The position numbers and the translations under genes are program-made. Below are positions 9,669-20,530 of a DNA stretch of 64,000 bases, piece after piece. Below the pieces are notes generated by a model. That model was given only the letters and a program-made list of their open reading frames with translations. It made no database searches and was not told the DNA's origin. Position 1 is the first letter of the stretch. Each line of letters begins with the position of its first letter. Origin of the DNA: Cyanobium sp. ATX 6F1 (GTDB lineage: Bacteria; Cyanobacteriota; Cyanobacteriia; PCC-6307; Cyanobiaceae); assembly GCF_024346315.1 (NCBI RefSeq), contig NZ_JAGQCS010000003.1, positions 248,001 to 312,000 on the forward strand, read 5' to 3'.

Positions 9669-10964
9669 TCAGATCACGGTGCCGTCGGCGATTGAGCCGT
9701 TCTTGACCACCACCACCACGCCGTTGCGGATGTAGAACCCCAGCTCCGGTCGATCGGCTTCCTCCACGTGGTCCTTGTTGACGATCGTGACATTGCGGCC
9801 GATGCGAACGTTTTTGTCGAGGATCGCCTTGCGCACCGTGGTGCCGCGGCCCACCCCAATGGGGATGCTGCCCCGTTCACGCAGCACGGCGCGCTCCTCG
9901 CTGGATTCAAAAAAATCGGCTCCCATCACCAGGGTGTCCTGCAGAACAACCTCGCTTTCGACGCGGGTTCGCACCCCCAGCACGCAGTGGTGAATGCTGC
10001 AGGCTTTGAGCATTGATCCCTCGCCGATGATCGATTGGGTCACCTGAGCATCGAGGAGTTTGCTCGGAGGCAAATGGCGGGGTCTGGTGTAAATCGGAAA
10101 CTTTTCGTCGTAGAAGGAGAAGGCCGGATCCGGTTGAACGGTGAGCGCCAGGTTGGCTTCGTAGAAGGCACCGATCGTACCGATGTCTTCCCAGTAGTCG
10201 TTGAAAACGTAGCTCTGCAGATTATTGCCTGACTCAAGGGCGGCCGGAATGATTTCGTTGCCGAAATCGGTGGAGCCTGGGTGGGCCTCCAGGAGATCGA
10301 ACAGGGTGCTCCGGTTGAACACGTAGATCCCCATGGAGGCCAGGAAGGGCTTCTTCTCGGCGTCTTCAGCCGTCAGCCCAAAACGGGAGGTGTCGACACG
10401 CATGGCCTCCAGGGCCTCTCCCTTGGGCTTCTCACGAAATTCGCGGATACGCCCCTCGGATTCGGTGCGCATCAGACCGAATCCCTCCGCCTGGGCGGCA
10501 TCCACCGGCAGGGCCGCCACGGTGAGATCAGCGCCGGTGGCGATGTGGTGCTTCACGAACAGGCTGTAGTCCATCCGGTAGAGCTGGTCGCCGGAAAGGA
10601 TCAGGTACTGATCCACATCCCATTCCTGGAGCAGCCACTGGTATTTGCGAACCGCATCGGCGGTGCCTTCAAACCAGCTGGGGCTTTCAGGGGTCTGTTG
10701 GGCGGCCAGCACCTCGACAAAACCCTGGCCGAAGCCGGCGGAGAGGTTGTAGGTCTGACTGAGGTGACGATTCAGGGAGGCACTGTTGAACTGAGTCAAC
10801 ACGTACATCTTGTTGATACCGGAGTTGATGCAGTTGCTGATCGGTATGTCGATCAGCCTGTACTTGCCGGCGAGGGGTACGGCGGGCTTGGCGCGTCTCT
10901 TGGTGAGGGGGTAAAGCCGCTTGCCGGCTCCTCCGCCGAGAATGATGGCCAGGACACGCTTCAT
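9669..10964 (-). CDS. glgC: Glucose-1-phosphate adenylyltransferase
   Basis: Makes ADP-glucose, the committed step of glycogen synthesis. 431 residues as in other cyanobacteria. Visible are the pyrophosphorylase loop [21 protein letters not shown] (about 9-29), the ADP-glucose site [11 protein letters not shown], the glucose-phosphate site FREKPKG, and C-terminal beta-helix repeats with the regulatory Lys region ([16 protein letters not shown]-like). Cyanobacterial enzymes are activated by 3-phosphoglycerate and inhibited by phosphate. Lies between gnd and hemA on the same strand with 114- and 58-bp gaps. Confidence 0.97.
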   Translation of the reverse strand: MKRVLAIILGGGAGKRLYPLTKRRAKPAVPLAGKYRLIDIPISNCINSGINKMYVLTQFNSASLNRHLSQTYNLSAGFGQGFVEVLAAQQTPESPSWFEGTADAVRKYQWLLQEWDVDQYLILSGDQLYRMDYSLFVKHHIATGADLTVAALPVDAAQAEGFGLMRTESEGRIREFREKPKGEALEAMRVDTSRFGLTAEDAEKKPFLASMGIYVFNRSTLFDLLEAHPGSTDFGNEIIPAALESGNNLQSYVFNDYWEDIGTIGAFYEANLALTVQPDPAFSFYDEKFPIYTRPRHLPPSKLLDAQVTQSIIGEGSMLKACSIHHCVLGVRTRVESEVVLQDTLVMGADFFESSEERAVLRERGSIPIGVGRGTTVRKAILDKNVRIGRNVTIVNKDHVEEADRPELGFYIRNGVVVVVKNGSIADGTVI

Positions 10965-11022
10965 AAATGATTGACCCCAGAGGGTGTCAGGGTCCCAGCA
11001 CCGTACTGGAGCGGCTGCCTCT

Positions 11023-12333
11023 TCAGAGGTCGTTCAGGGGTTCGTGCAACTCAAAAAGATCCTGCAAAACCTTCATGGCCACATGGCGTTGCTGGCGCGC
11101 CTGGGGCGCACGCAGGTTGGTGACGGGGGTGTGGAGAATCTTGTTGATGATGCCCTTGCTCAGCGCCTCCACCACCTTGCGCTCCCGGGCGGAGAGATCG
11201 GGGCCCATGCGGCTGAGGGCCTTCTGCAGCTCCTGCTCGCGGATGTCCTCCAGCTGCAGGCGCAGACGGTTGACCACCGGCACGGCCTCAAGTCCATCCC
11301 ACCATTCCAGGAACAGGCGGCTCTCCTCCTGCAACATCCCCTCGGCCTCCGCCGCCATCTCCCTGCGGGCCTCCTGGTTGCGGGCCACCACCTCCTGGAG
11401 GTCATCGACGTCGTAGGACTCAACGCCGGGGAGAGCCTGGACATCGGAGCCGATGTTGCGGGGCACGCCGATGTCGATGAGCATCAGCGAGGAGCGGCGA
11501 TTGAGCAGCGAGAGCCGCGCTGCGTCAATGATCGGCTGGTCGGCGGCGGTGCTGGTGAACACCAGCGAGCAGGTGCTCAGGCAATGGTCGAGATCCTCAA
11601 GTGGCCGGCATTGCACCGGGAAGTCAGGGAAATCGGCGGCCAGGGCCTCGGCCCGCTCGACGGTCCGGTTCAGCAGCACCACCGCCCTGCAGCCCTTGGA
11701 TTGAAGGTGTTGCAACAACAGCCGGGCCATGCGCCCGGCACCGACCACTGCCACCTGCTCCTGGTCCAGGCTCACCAGTTCGTCGAGACCGCGGGTCTGC
11801 CCGACCTTGAGCTGGGCCAGTTCCACCGCCGCCGAGCTGATCGAGACGGCGCCGGTTCCCAGGTTGGTCTCGGTGCGCACGCGTTTGCCGGTGCTCACCG
11901 CCTGGTTGAGCAGGCGGTTGAGGATCGGACCGATGGAGCGGTGCTCCTGGCCCAACCGGACCATCTTCTTGACCTGGGAAAGGATCTGACCTTCCCCGAG
12001 CACCAGGCTGTCGAGGCCTGCGGTCACCCGCATCAGGTGGGCCACCGCCTCCTCGTGGTGGTAGGTGAACAGGTGCGGGGTGAGTTCGTTGAACGCCAGG
12101 CCGGAGTGCTCGCTCAAAAAAGAGCCCACAGCCGAGATGCCCTGCTCCGGGTGGCGCAGCAGGGCATAGATCTCGAGGCGGTTGCAGGTGCTGAGGATCG
12201 ACGCCTCAAGCACCTGGTCCGCCGATCCGAGCTTCAGGAGCGAATCCTCGAGTTTTTGTTCGGGGATGCTCAGCCGCTCCCTGATCTCCACCGGTGCCGT
12301 GCGATGGCTCAGACCGATGACGGCGATGTGCAT
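11023..12333 (-). CDS. hemA: Glutamyl-tRNA reductase
   Basis: Reduces Glu-tRNA(Glu) to glutamate-1-semialdehyde with NADPH, the first committed step to haem, chlorophyll and bilins. 436 residues from ATG 12333 ([21 protein letters not shown]). The catalytic Cys is residue 50 in [10 protein letters not shown]. The NADPH domain has [13 protein letters not shown]. The C-terminal dimerisation helix domain ends near AMKVLQDLF. An upstream in-frame start at 12393 adds 20 residues overlapping glpX and is unlikely. It follows glpX after 34 bp, presumably in one transcript. Confidence 0.96.
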   Translation of the reverse strand: MHIAVIGLSHRTAPVEIRERLSIPEQKLEDSLLKLGSADQVLEASILSTCNRLEIYALLRHPEQGISAVGSFLSEHSGLAFNELTPHLFTYHHEEAVAHLMRVTAGLDSLVLGEGQILSQVKKMVRLGQEHRSIGPILNRLLNQAVSTGKRVRTETNLGTGAVSISSAAVELAQLKVGQTRGLDELVSLDQEQVAVVGAGRMARLLLQHLQSKGCRAVVLLNRTVERAEALAADFPDFPVQCRPLEDLDHCLSTCSLVFTSTAADQPIIDAARLSLLNRRSSLMLIDIGVPRNIGSDVQALPGVESYDVDDLQEVVARNQEARREMAAEAEGMLQEESRLFLEWWDGLEAVPVVNRLRLQLEDIREQELQKALSRMGPDLSARERKVVEALSKGIINKILHTPVTNLRAPQARQQRHVAMKVLQDLFELHEPLNDL

Positions 12334-12367
12334 GGAGGCAGACCTCGTGGGCGCTGAGGGAACCGGA

Positions 12368-13372
12368 TCAGCGCAGAGCGATGCTCTGGGCACCTGGCTT
12401 GATGTGGATGGTGTTGGTGAAGCGGGCTGAGTTGTCGAGGGTGCTGATGATCAGGCTGCTGGTGCGGACGCAGTCTTTTTCGAACTTCACCCCATCGAAG
12501 AGCAACCCATCGGTGATGCCGCTGCCGGCGAAGACCACATTCTCACCGGAGGCCAGCTCCTCAGCTTCGTAAACCTTATCGATGTCGGTGATTCCCATTT
12601 CATTGAGCCGGGCGATGTTGCCCTCCACGGTGTAGTCGGCCCATTCGGAGGTCTGGGCGATGGCGGGGTCATACACCAGCTGACCCTGGAAGTGGCCCCC
12701 CAGGGCCCGCAGGGCAGCGGCGGAAATCACCCCCTCGGGGGCAGCGCCGATGCCCATCAGGGCATGGGTGCCGGTGCCGGCGAAGCCACAGGCGATCGCG
12801 GCCTGCACATCACCATCGGAAATCGGCTGCACGCGGGCACCGGTGGAGCGGATCTCGGCAATCAGATCCTTGTGGCGGGCACGGTCCATCACCACGATCA
12901 CCAGTTCGCCCTTGGCCAGGCCGAGCACCTGGCTGAGGATCTCGATGTTCTCGGTGGCGGACTTGCGGATGTCCACCTTGCCCTTGGCGGCGGGGGGGGC
13001 GGCCAGCTTCTTCATGTAGAAGTCAGGGGCGTTGAACAGCCCACCGCGATCGGAGGCGGCCAGCACGGCCATGGAGCCACGCTGGTTATTGGCGCAGAGG
13101 TTGGTGCCCTCGCAGGGGTCCACGGCGAAATCCACCCCCGGGCCGGTGCCGCTGCCCACATCCTCGCCGATGTAGAGCATCGGGGCCTCGTCGCGCTCCC
13201 CTTCGCCGATCACGATGCGTCCCTGCATCTGGATCTGGCCCATGCGCTTGCGCATGGCCTCCACGGCGGCGGCGTCGGCTTCGTCTTTCATTCCCAGGCC
13301 CGTCAACTCGGCCGAGGCGATGGCGGCCTGTTCAACGACTTCGAGAATTTCCTGGATGAGGGTGCGATCCAC
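12368..13372 (-). CDS. glpX: Class II (GlpX-type) fructose-1,6-/sedoheptulose-1,7-bisphosphatase
   Basis: Dual-function phosphatase of the Calvin cycle in cyanobacteria. 334 residues from GTG 13372 ([21 protein letters not shown]), matching the cyanobacterial protein start; an upstream in-frame start adds 12 unrelated residues. Metal and phosphate sites are visible in [34 protein letters not shown] (where the usual DP(I/L)EGT reads DPCEGT) and FAGSGITDG near the C-terminus. Divergent from rpe, another Calvin/pentose-phosphate enzyme, across a 198-bp region. Confidence 0.93.
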   Translation of the reverse strand: MDRTLIQEILEVVEQAAIASAELTGLGMKDEADAAAVEAMRKRMGQIQMQGRIVIGEGERDEAPMLYIGEDVGSGTGPGVDFAVDPCEGTNLCANNQRGSMAVLAASDRGGLFNAPDFYMKKLAAPPAAKGKVDIRKSATENIEILSQVLGLAKGELVIVVMDRARHKDLIAEIRSTGARVQPISDGDVQAAIACGFAGTGTHALMGIGAAPEGVISAAALRALGGHFQGQLVYDPAIAQTSEWADYTVEGNIARLNEMGITDIDKVYEAEELASGENVVFAGSGITDGLLFDGVKFEKDCVRTSSLIISTLDNSARFTNTIHIKPGAQSIALR

Positions 13373-13532
13373 GGCAGTCCGGCAGGGTGGGGGAGAAAGG
13401 GGCGTCAACGAGAAGAGCAGCGACCCAGCCAGGCCCTGTCGAGTCCGCTGGCGGAATCGTCAGGATCCTGGCGTGGCAATGCTTCTCAAGCTTGAAGCGG
13501 GGCTCACTGTATCAGTGGCGACGACCGCTCCA

Positions 13533-13538
13533 TACAAT
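13533..13538 (+). promoter_or_regulatory. Candidate -10 element for rpe
   Basis: TACAAT lies 33 bp before the rpe ATG in an otherwise GC-rich divergent spacer. The hexamer 17 bp upstream (TATCAG) is a poor -35 match, so this is a tentative promoter call. Confidence 0.35.
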
Positions 13539-13570
13539 CAGTGGGCTCCCTCGCCCCGGTGGCACCTTCG

Positions 13571-14254
13571 ATGAGCACCAAGCCCCTGGTGATCGCCCCG
13601 TCGATCCTCTCCGCAGATTTTTCCCGCCTCGGTGACGATGTGCGTGCCGTCGACGAGGCCGGTGCCGACTGGATCCACGTGGATGTGATGGACGGCCGCT
13701 TCGTTCCCAACATCACGATCGGCCCCTTGATCGTTGAAGCGCTTCGGCCGGTCACCGCCAAGCCCCTGGACGTGCATCTGATGATCGTCGAGCCGGAGCG
13801 CTATGTGGCCGACTTCGCGAAGGCCGGCGCTGATTTCATCTCCGTCCAGGTGGAAGCCTGCCCGCATCTGCACCGCAACCTCAGCCAGATCAAGGACCTG
13901 GGCAAACAGGCCGGCGCCGTGCTCAACCCCGGCACCCCCCTCGACACCCTCCAGTACTGCCTGGAGCTGTGCGATCTGGTGCTGATCATGAGCGTCAACC
14001 CTGGATTCGGTGGACAGAGCTTCATCCCCTCGGCGGTGGAGAAGGTGCGCAGCCTGCGCCGGATGTGCGATGAGAAGGGGCTTGATCCCTGGATCGAGGT
14101 GGATGGTGGCCTCAAGGGCAGCAATGCCTGGCAGGTGATCGAAGCGGGCGCCAATGCGATCGTGTCGGGCTCGGGTGTGTTCAACCAGCCCAGCTATGCC
14201 GAGGCGATTGCAGGCATCCGCAACAGCCGCCGTCCCCAGGCGGTTCACGCCTGA
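13571..14254 (+). CDS. rpe: Ribulose-phosphate 3-epimerase
   Basis: Interconverts ribulose-5-P and xylulose-5-P in the Calvin and pentose phosphate pathways. 227 residues from the ATG at 13571 ([20 protein letters not shown]). TIM-barrel hallmarks: [52 protein letters not shown] and [12 protein letters not shown]. An upstream in-frame start (13541) adds ten residues without family support. Confidence 0.96.
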   Translation: MSTKPLVIAPSILSADFSRLGDDVRAVDEAGADWIHVDVMDGRFVPNITIGPLIVEALRPVTAKPLDVHLMIVEPERYVADFAKAGADFISVQVEACPHLHRNLSQIKDLGKQAGAVLNPGTPLDTLQYCLELCDLVLIMSVNPGFGGQSFIPSAVEKVRSLRRMCDEKGLDPWIEVDGGLKGSNAWQVIEAGANAIVSGSGVFNQPSYAEAIAGIRNSRRPQAVHA

Positions 14255-14460
14255 ACCAAGGCCCAGAGACAACACAGATCATTCCGGTGATCCGGGAGCT
14301 GCTCCTGGGTCACCTGTTCGTTCAATTCTTGAAGACCTGCTGCCTGATTTCCAGCCACAGGTCTGCCACCACCTGCCATCAGCTGAAGGCCCAAGGGCCT
14401 GTTGTCCGCTTTGCTGCCGGTGCTTCGCCCAATCCTGCGGGGTTCCTGAACCAAGCCGCC

Positions 14461-14478
14461 CTGCGGCTGCGGCTGCGG
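14461..14478. repeat. Three tandem ctgcgg hexamers
   Basis: ctgcgg is repeated three times in the spacer just after the ccsA stop codon. It is a short simple-sequence tract with no evident function. The rest of the 14255-14485 spacer holds no convincing gene, only a CCGGGAG-CTG-CTCCTGG hairpin near 14292-14308 without a good U-run. Confidence 0.6.
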
Positions 14479-14485
14479 CTTCGCC

Positions 14486-15478
14486 TCAGGCGCTCAGGAA
14501 CCAGCCGTAGCTGTGCAGGCCGATGCCCAGCAGGTTGACGCCGATGTAGCAGACGACGATCACCACCAGACCGGCCACGGCCACCAGGGCGGGCCGGCGT
14601 CCCTGCCAGCCGCGGCTCAGGCGGGTGTGCAGATAGGCCGCGTAGACCAGCCAGCAGATCAGGGCCCAGGTTTCCTTCGGATCCCAGCTCCACCAGCTGC
14701 CCCAGGCCTCGTTGGCCCAGACCGCGCCACTCACCAGGCCGACGGTCAACAACAGGAAGCCCACGGTGATCGTGCGGTAGCTGAGGCTGTCCAGTTGTTC
14801 GCTGACGCTGATGGCCACGCTCGAGAGCTCAAGGCCTGCCCCCTCAGCCGTGGCCAGCTGGGCCTGGCGGTAGCCGCCGCTTCCGATCGAGCTGCTGCGC
14901 AACTCCAGCTGCTGGCCACGACCGGTGAACAGTACGGCGAGCGAGAGCAGGGAGCCCACCAGCAGAGCCGCGTAGCTGACCATGATCACGCTCACGTGCA
15001 TGATCAACCAGCTGGAGCGCAGCGCTGGCACCAGGGGTGAGGCCTGCTGGAGGGTGTCCGGCAGCGCAAAGCTGGCGAAGGCCACGCAACCCAGACCCAT
15101 CGGGGTGGAGGCGGCCGCCACCAGCGGCGAAGGCCAGGAACGCTGAACCAGTAGTTGGGTGAGGGTGCAGGCCCAGGCCAGAAAACAAAGCGATTCGTAG
15201 AGGTTGCTGATCGGGAAGTGGCCGGAGTCCCACCAGCGCAGCACGAGCTGGGCGGTGAGGGCCAGATTCGCCGAGGCCACCATGAGGCGCACGGCAGGGC
15301 CGCTGCGGCCTGTGCTCACATCCCAGAAGGCCAGGGGCAGGGCCAACAGCAGCAGGCCGAAGGCTGTCAGACCGAGGGCGATGACGGGATCGTTCACGAA
15401 ACGCGATAGGAGTTCAGCAATTCTGGCGCGGTGCCTACCGATCAGCGGCTGGCCTGACGCAAGAGCAACAAGCCGCAC
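14486..15478 (-). CDS. ccsA: c-type cytochrome biogenesis protein CcsA
   Basis: Haem-handling membrane subunit of the System II cytochrome c maturation machinery (with Ccs1/CcsB), needed for cytochromes f and c6 on the lumenal side. About eight membrane helices. The WWD haem-binding signature [14 protein letters not shown] is near the C-terminus, followed by conserved His-containing helices (HTRLSRGW and [10 protein letters not shown]). 330 residues from GTG 15478, which overlaps the upstream gene by 37 bp. GTG at 15397 gives 303 residues without overlap and is equally possible. Confidence 0.9.
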   Translation of the reverse strand: MRLVALASGQPLIGRHRARIAELLSRFVNDPVIALGLTAFGLLLLALPLAFWDVSTGRSGPAVRLMVASANLALTAQLVLRWWDSGHFPISNLYESLCFLAWACTLTQLLVQRSWPSPLVAAASTPMGLGCVAFASFALPDTLQQASPLVPALRSSWLIMHVSVIMVSYAALLVGSLLSLAVLFTGRGQQLELRSSSIGSGGYRQAQLATAEGAGLELSSVAISVSEQLDSLSYRTITVGFLLLTVGLVSGAVWANEAWGSWWSWDPKETWALICWLVYAAYLHTRLSRGWQGRRPALVAVAGLVVIVVCYIGVNLLGIGLHSYGWFLSA

Positions 15479-16626
15479 CCTAGTCCGATGAGCACGGGGA
15501 GCCAGGCTCCCAAGATCGGGGAAAGTGTTCCCTTCACACCGAGGGAGCTGAAAATGAACGACATGAGGTAGTAGGAGAAAATCAACACAACGCTGATCCC
15601 GAAGCCCTGGCTACGACTGGTCCGGGCATCCGGTCGAACCCCCAGACTGCTGCCGATCAGACCGAACACCAGGCAGATGGCGGGAAAGGCGAATTTTTCC
15701 TGGATACGGAGGCGCAAGCGCCGCGCTTCCTTCTGATCCCCTGCATCGCTGACCAGGCGCTCGGCCCTCATGGCTTCAGCGACGGTCATGCTGGCCGCGT
15801 CCTTGGGCAGATCCGCCAGCTTGAGTGGACCTTGATCAAGCGGATAGAGATAGCGGTTGAACCGGGCCGAGGTGGTGGTGTCGGAGTTGGCATCAATCAC
15901 AACCACACGGCCATTGCGGAATTCCCACATACCCTTGGCTTCGTTCCAGAGGCCTCGTTCGGCTGTGAGAATCTGCGTGTTGTTCTCACGTGTGAAATCA
16001 AGAATAGTTACCTCCTTCATCTCTCCCTTTTCAAATTGACCTGCATAGAAAAGTTGAGAGAGATACTTCCTCGAACCAGTTTCATTTTCTTTGTCCAGTC
16101 GACGACTGAAGCGCGAATAGATGATGTTGCTCCCCTTCTCGCCTGCGATGGCCTTTCCAAGTGCCAGATTGAGCGTGTCGCTCGCCTGCAGGTTGGCCTT
16201 GGGCACGATCAAGTCATTGAACATGAATGTGATCATGCTCATCAAGATGGAGACGACCAGAGCAGCCACCACCATCCTTGTGGTGCTCACCCCCACGCTG
16301 CGCAGGGCCGTCAGCTCACTGTTCGCCGACAGGCGGCTGTAGGCCAGCAGGGTGGCCATCAATGTGGCCATCGGAAAGGAGAGCACCAGAAATCCAGGCA
16401 ACCGCAGACCGAGAACCTGGATCGCGGCCAGCAGCGGCAGGCCTGATTCGGCCACGCGACGAACCAGATCGAACACCACACCCACAGAAAGCGAGACAGC
16501 GGTGAAGGCTGCGATCCCGAACAGCAAGGGTCCAAGGAGCTCAAATGCCAACCAGCGGTCCATCAGCGGAAGGCGATGCCAGGACCGACGGGCGAGTTTG
16601 TTCAAGTCGTAGTGAAAAGGCTTCAA
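15442..16626 (-). CDS. LptF/LptG-family (YjgP/YjgQ) lipopolysaccharide export permease
   Basis: 394 residues. N-terminal membrane helices (about 28-125, including [20 protein letters not shown] and [23 protein letters not shown]), a periplasmic beta-jellyroll-like middle (about 150-280), and three C-terminal helices ([18 protein letters not shown] onwards). This is the transmembrane part of the Lpt transporter that extracts lipopolysaccharide from the inner membrane. Only one permease gene is present here; cyanobacteria often encode a single LptF/G-like protein, which may form a homodimer. The start overlaps lptB by 4 bp (ATGA). Confidence 0.9.
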   Translation of the reverse strand: MKPFHYDLNKLARRSWHRLPLMDRWLAFELLGPLLFGIAAFTAVSLSVGVVFDLVRRVAESGLPLLAAIQVLGLRLPGFLVLSFPMATLMATLLAYSRLSANSELTALRSVGVSTTRMVVAALVVSILMSMITFMFNDLIVPKANLQASDTLNLALGKAIAGEKGSNIIYSRFSRRLDKENETGSRKYLSQLFYAGQFEKGEMKEVTILDFTRENNTQILTAERGLWNEAKGMWEFRNGRVVVIDANSDTTTSARFNRYLYPLDQGPLKLADLPKDAASMTVAEAMRAERLVSDAGDQKEARRLRLRIQEKFAFPAICLVFGLIGSSLGVRPDARTSRSQGFGISVVLIFSYYLMSFIFSSLGVKGTLSPILGAWLPVLIGLGCGLLLLRQASR

Positions 16627-17351
16627 AGCTCGAACCTCTCGCCCAAGTAGTGGCGCTTCACGAGCGGATCGGCCGCCACCACGGCCGATGGACCCGAGGC
16701 CAGCAGTTGACCCTCGGTGAGGATGTAGGCCCGATCCGTGATGCTGAGGGTCTCGCGCACGTTGTGGTCGGTGATCAGCAGCCCCATGCCCCGTTCCTTG
16801 AGCCGACCGATGAGTTCCTGCAGATCGGCCACCGCCAAGGGGTCCACACCGGCGAAGGGCTCGTCCAGCAAGAGGTAGCGAGGGCCGCTGCTGCCCACGG
16901 CCAGGGCTCGGGCCACCTCGCAGCGGCGGCGTTCGCCGCCGGACAGCTGATAGCCGAGCCGGTGCTGGAACGCCCCCAGGTGGAATTCAGCGATCAGATC
17001 ATTGAGCCTTGCGCGGCGACCGGAGCGGGCCGTACCGCTCTGTTGCAGGGCGAGCAGCAGGTTGTCGCGGACGGAGAGCTGGCGGAAGACGCTGGCCTCC
17101 TGGGGCAGGTAGCCGATGCCCAGGCGAGCCCGTTTGGGCATCGGCAGGTGTTGAACTTCCTCGCCGTCGAGGCGCACGACCCCATGGTCGGGACGCAACT
17201 GTCCGGTGACGAGGTTGAAGGTGGTGGTCTTTCCGGCTCCGTTGGGGCCAAGCAGACCAACCACCTCTCCGGCGTGCAGCACCAGGCTCAGGTCCTGGAC
17301 CAGGGGCCTGCCGCCAATGGAGAGAGCTACCTTCTCCAGGGCCAGACTCAT
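16623..17351 (-). CDS. lptB: Lipopolysaccharide export ABC ATPase LptB
   Basis: 242-residue ABC ATPase powering LPS export. Walker A GPNGAGKTT (about 35-43), Q-loop in LPQEASVFRQLSVRDNLLLAL, signature YQLSGGERRRCEVARAL, Walker B YLLLDEPFAGVDPLA, switch His in LITDHNVRETL. The last two stretches are close to LptB rather than other ABC families. It sits between the LptA-like gene and the LptF/G-like permease with 4-bp overlaps on both sides, a complete small operon. Confidence 0.93.
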   Translation of the reverse strand: MSLALEKVALSIGGRPLVQDLSLVLHAGEVVGLLGPNGAGKTTTFNLVTGQLRPDHGVVRLDGEEVQHLPMPKRARLGIGYLPQEASVFRQLSVRDNLLLALQQSGTARSGRRARLNDLIAEFHLGAFQHRLGYQLSGGERRRCEVARALAVGSSGPRYLLLDEPFAGVDPLAVADLQELIGRLKERGMGLLITDHNVRETLSITDRAYILTEGQLLASGPSAVVAADPLVKRHYLGERFEL

Positions 17352-18079
17352 GGGGTTACCGGAGCCACGGGGGCTGAAGGGGGCGGGAGGCTCGGTTTTG
17401 CCGGCGCCGCCGGAACGGCAGCCTTCTGCTGAATCACCATCTTGCTGAACACCTGTTGGCCGGGGGCTGGTTCGGCCATGACTCGATCGGCCTTGATCAG
17501 GTAGATCACGCGCTCGGCCCGCAGGTGGTTCCCCCCCTCCTGGATTACGTCCACATCACCGCTGAGCACCACGCGATCTTCCTTGGTGAAGTACTGGGCC
17601 TGGCGCGCCGTCGCCACCACCCGTTGATCGGGGTAGAGGATGCGCACGTTGCCGGTGGCGGTGATGATGCCGGTGGCCTGGTCGGCCTGCTGGAGATCGG
17701 AATCGATCGTGACCTGGCCGCTGGGGCGGGGGGCGGTGGCTGTCGGAGTGGTGCCCTCAGCCGCAGGGGTCGCTGGTCCTGCGGGAGCGGTCGGTGAAAC
17801 GAGCGTCGTTGCGGGTGCGCCGGCGGGCGCGCCTGGGGTGGCATCGATGCGCTGGGAGTTCGGCCGCAGCGGGGCCAGGGAAGGTTGAACCGGCGCTGAG
17901 GAATCCATCGGCATGGGAATGGCCGGCGCCGCAGGGGCAACTTGGCTCGAATAGGGCCCCTGGGCCCAGGCATCCCCCAACAGGCCGCCGGTCCCCATCC
18001 ATGCCGTCAGGGTGAACGACCCCACCACCAGCATTCGGCAGTTTCGAAGCCAGGACAGCAACCGCAACCGACCCTTCAC
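17348..18079 (-). CDS. lptA: LptA/OstA-like periplasmic lipopolysaccharide-bridge protein
   Basis: 243 residues. Signal peptide (hydrophobic region about 16-38, ending DAWAQ), then a Pro/Ala/Thr-rich stretch (about 40-120), then an OstA domain (about 122-215): ITATGNVRILYPDQRVVATARQ, KEDRVVLSGDVDVIQEGGNHLRAERVIYLIKADRV. It ends in a Pro-rich tail. OstA repeats build the bridge carrying LPS to the outer membrane. An ATG at 18034 (codon 16) is an alternative start. Coupled to lptB by a 4-bp overlap. Confidence 0.82.
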   Translation of the reverse strand: MKGRLRLLSWLRNCRMLVVGSFTLTAWMGTGGLLGDAWAQGPYSSQVAPAAPAIPMPMDSSAPVQPSLAPLRPNSQRIDATPGAPAGAPATTLVSPTAPAGPATPAAEGTTPTATAPRPSGQVTIDSDLQQADQATGIITATGNVRILYPDQRVVATARQAQYFTKEDRVVLSGDVDVIQEGGNHLRAERVIYLIKADRVMAEPAPGQQVFSKMVIQQKAAVPAAPAKPSLPPPSAPVAPVTP

Positions 18080-18106
18080 TTCAAACCGCTCAATCTACAG
18101 AGCCCA

Positions 18107-18481
18107 TCAGGCCAGCTTCTCCAGTGGGGGCAGTGCGTCGGCCGCTCCAACCTCGCCCCGTTGCAGGGCTTGGAGACGGGCTGTCAAAACTTTTATGAAG
18201 GGCTGGAGATCGAGGCCAAGGGCGTGATCGCCATAGGGCGCCAAACGGCCGAGGCCCTCACCGATCAGGAGCGTGGCGCCATTGCTGTTGCCCCGTTCGA
18301 GGTGCAGGTGGGCCACGGCGATCTGCAGAAGCCCCTGCAGCGCGGAGCGGTCCGGGCCAACGGTTTCGTGCCATAGCTCCTCGAAAAGATCGTGGCATCG
18401 ATACCAGTCAGCGGAATTGAACCATTCCAGGCCTTCCTGGAATCGCGGATCTCGCTCCGGGCCTTCCGCAGCCGGGTTCAA
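18107..18481 (-). CDS. DUF309 family protein
   Basis: 124-residue helical protein with the DUF309 marks: FNSADWYRCHDLFEELWHETVGPDRSALQGLLQIAVAHLHLERGNSNGA. The HDxxExxWH pattern is at about 29-38. Function unknown; the conserved His/Glu/Trp cluster suggests ligand or metal binding. Its ATG overlaps the typA stop (ATGA, 18478-18481), so it is coupled to typA. Confidence 0.8.
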   Translation of the reverse strand: MNPAAEGPERDPRFQEGLEWFNSADWYRCHDLFEELWHETVGPDRSALQGLLQIAVAHLHLERGNSNGATLLIGEGLGRLAPYGDHALGLDLQPFIKVLTARLQALQRGEVGAADALPPLEKLA

Positions 18482-20286
18482 CGCTTGGCGGGCTTTTTCA
18501 CCGCCAGCTTGCGCAGCCGGATCGACTCGGGGGTGACCTCAAGCATTTCGTCGGGGCCGATGTATTCCAGGGCCCGCTCGAGGGTCATCTGGATCGGTGT
18601 CTGCAGGGTGTCGAGCACCTCGGCGCCGGCTGAACGGATGTTGGTGACCTGTTTGGCCTTGCAGACGTTGAGTTCCAGGTCAGGGGGGCGGTTGTTTTCG
18701 CCCACGATCATCCCCTTGTAGACCTTGGTGCCGGGGGTGATGAAGAACTGACCGCGGTCTTCGGCGCCCTTGAGGGCGTAGAAGGTGGCGGTGCCCTCCT
18801 CGAAGGCCACCAGCACGCCATTGCGGCGGCTCTCGAACTCCCCGTGCATCGGGCGGTATTCGAAGAAGGAGTGGCTCATGATCCCTTCGCCGCGGGTGGC
18901 GCGCACGAATTCTCCGCGGAAACCGATGAGGCCGCGGGCAGGCACCACGAACTCCAACTGGGTGCGGCCATCGGAACCTGTTTCCATGTTCTGCATCTCG
19001 CCCTTGCGCAGACCGAGCTTTTCGATGCAGGAGCCCACCGATTCTTCGGGCACATCCATCACCAGGGTTTCGTAGGGCTCACTGGGGGAGCCATCGATGG
19101 TGCGGAAGATCACCTTGGGCTGGGAGACCTGGAACTCGTAACCCTCCCGGCGCATCGTTTCGATCAGGATGCCCAGGTGCAATTCACCCCGGCCGCTGAC
19201 GGCGAAGCGATCGGGAGAGTCGGTGTCTTCGACCCGCAGGGCAACGTTGGTGAGCAGTTCCTTCTGCAGGCGCTCCCGCAGCTGGCGGCTGGTGACGAAC
19301 TTGCCCTCCTTACCCGCGAAGGGGGAATCGTTGACGACGAACGTCATCTGAAGGGTGGGTTCATCCACCCGGATCAAAGGCAACGCTTCGGGATGGTCAG
19401 GGCAAGCGATCGTCTCGCCGATGTTCACCTCATCGAAGCCGGCCACGGCAACCAGATCGCCGGCGCGGGCCTCTTCGATGTCGACGCGTGAGAGACCCAC
19501 GAAGCCAAGGAGTTTGCTGATGCGGCCCCGCTTGATCGTGCCATCGTCGCGGATCAGGGCGGCGGTCTGACCGGCCTTGATCGTGCCGTTGTGCACCCGG
19601 CCGATCATGATCCGACCGAGGAAATCGCTGTAGTCGAGTGTGGTGACCTGCATCTGCAGGGGCTTTTCCGGATCACCGACCGGGGGTGGCACGTGGCGCA
19701 GGATGGCATCGAAAAGCGGCTTCATGTTCTCGCTTTCCGTGGCCATGTCGGGCTTGGCATAGCCGGCCATGCCGCTGCCGAACAGATAGGGGAAGTCACA
19801 CTGATCGTCGTCGGCCCCCAGTTCGAGGAACAGGTCGAGCACTTTGTCGACGGCCTGCTCGGGGTCAACCCGGGCACGGTCGATCTTGTTGACGAAAACG
19901 ATCGGGCGCAGACCCTTTTCCAGGGCCTTTTTGAGCACGAAACGCGTCTGGGGCATGGGGCCCTCGTTGGCGTCGACGATCAGCAGGGCGCCATCGACCA
20001 TGCCGAGGACGCGCTCCACCTCTCCACCGAAGTCGGAGTGACCGGGAGTGTCAACGATGTTGATGCGGATGCCGTTGTAGTTGACGGCAGCATTTTTGGA
20101 GAGAATCGTGATGCCGCGTTCCCGTTCCAGATCGTTTGAATCGAGCACACAGGTGGGCACGGCCTCGCCATCACGGAAAATGCCCGACTGACTCAACAGC
20201 GCATCCACCAGGGTTGTTTTGCCGTGGTCGACGTGGGCGATGATCGCAATGTTGCGGATCGGGGCGCTCTTGTGCTCGCCGCTCAT
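18478..20286 (-). CDS. typA: Ribosome-associated GTPase TypA/BipA
   Basis: 602-residue translational GTPase of the EF-G/LepA group, linked to ribosome assembly and stress adaptation. G1 [10 protein letters not shown] (about 16-25), switch [11 protein letters not shown]3 [16 protein letters not shown]4 NKIDRA. Then domain II ([18 protein letters not shown]), the EF-G C-like domain and the BipA-specific C-terminus ([12 protein letters not shown]...[27 protein letters not shown]). Full length. Confidence 0.96.
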   Translation of the reverse strand: MSGEHKSAPIRNIAIIAHVDHGKTTLVDALLSQSGIFRDGEAVPTCVLDSNDLERERGITILSKNAAVNYNGIRINIVDTPGHSDFGGEVERVLGMVDGALLIVDANEGPMPQTRFVLKKALEKGLRPIVFVNKIDRARVDPEQAVDKVLDLFLELGADDDQCDFPYLFGSGMAGYAKPDMATESENMKPLFDAILRHVPPPVGDPEKPLQMQVTTLDYSDFLGRIMIGRVHNGTIKAGQTAALIRDDGTIKRGRISKLLGFVGLSRVDIEEARAGDLVAVAGFDEVNIGETIACPDHPEALPLIRVDEPTLQMTFVVNDSPFAGKEGKFVTSRQLRERLQKELLTNVALRVEDTDSPDRFAVSGRGELHLGILIETMRREGYEFQVSQPKVIFRTIDGSPSEPYETLVMDVPEESVGSCIEKLGLRKGEMQNMETGSDGRTQLEFVVPARGLIGFRGEFVRATRGEGIMSHSFFEYRPMHGEFESRRNGVLVAFEEGTATFYALKGAEDRGQFFITPGTKVYKGMIVGENNRPPDLELNVCKAKQVTNIRSAGAEVLDTLQTPIQMTLERALEYIGPDEMLEVTPESIRLRKLAVKKPAKR

Positions 20287-20530
20287 GGATGGTTTCTCGG
20301 TAATGCTTGTCAGGGAGGGAATTTGGGTCTGCGCTGCTGGGACTGCTCAGCGCTGACATCCTGCTGGAAAGCTGAAGCAACACTTTATCTCAGCGACCTC
20401 TGTGGCTGGGAACTCAGCATCGGCAGCCCGGCTCAACCTTGGTGGATCATCGAGTCCGTGGCGGTTTGACCACCACCCCCACAAAGCCTGAGGCGGGGGG
20501 GCCACTGATTCCATCGGGGTCGCCCGCTGA

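Noticed and set aside
14245-14454. 69-codon minus-strand frame between rpe and ccsA
   Set aside because: Partly antisense to the rpe end, no domain, no ribosome site; treated as spacer.
14461-14478. ctgcgg triplet repeat as a functional element or CRISPR-like array
   Set aside because: Only three six-base units, simple sequence; no spacers.
20287-20530. Possible terminator hairpin and short frames between typA and the VanY-like gene
   Set aside because: Only an imperfect C-run/G-run pairing near 20475-20503 without a U-run; short frames lack protein character.
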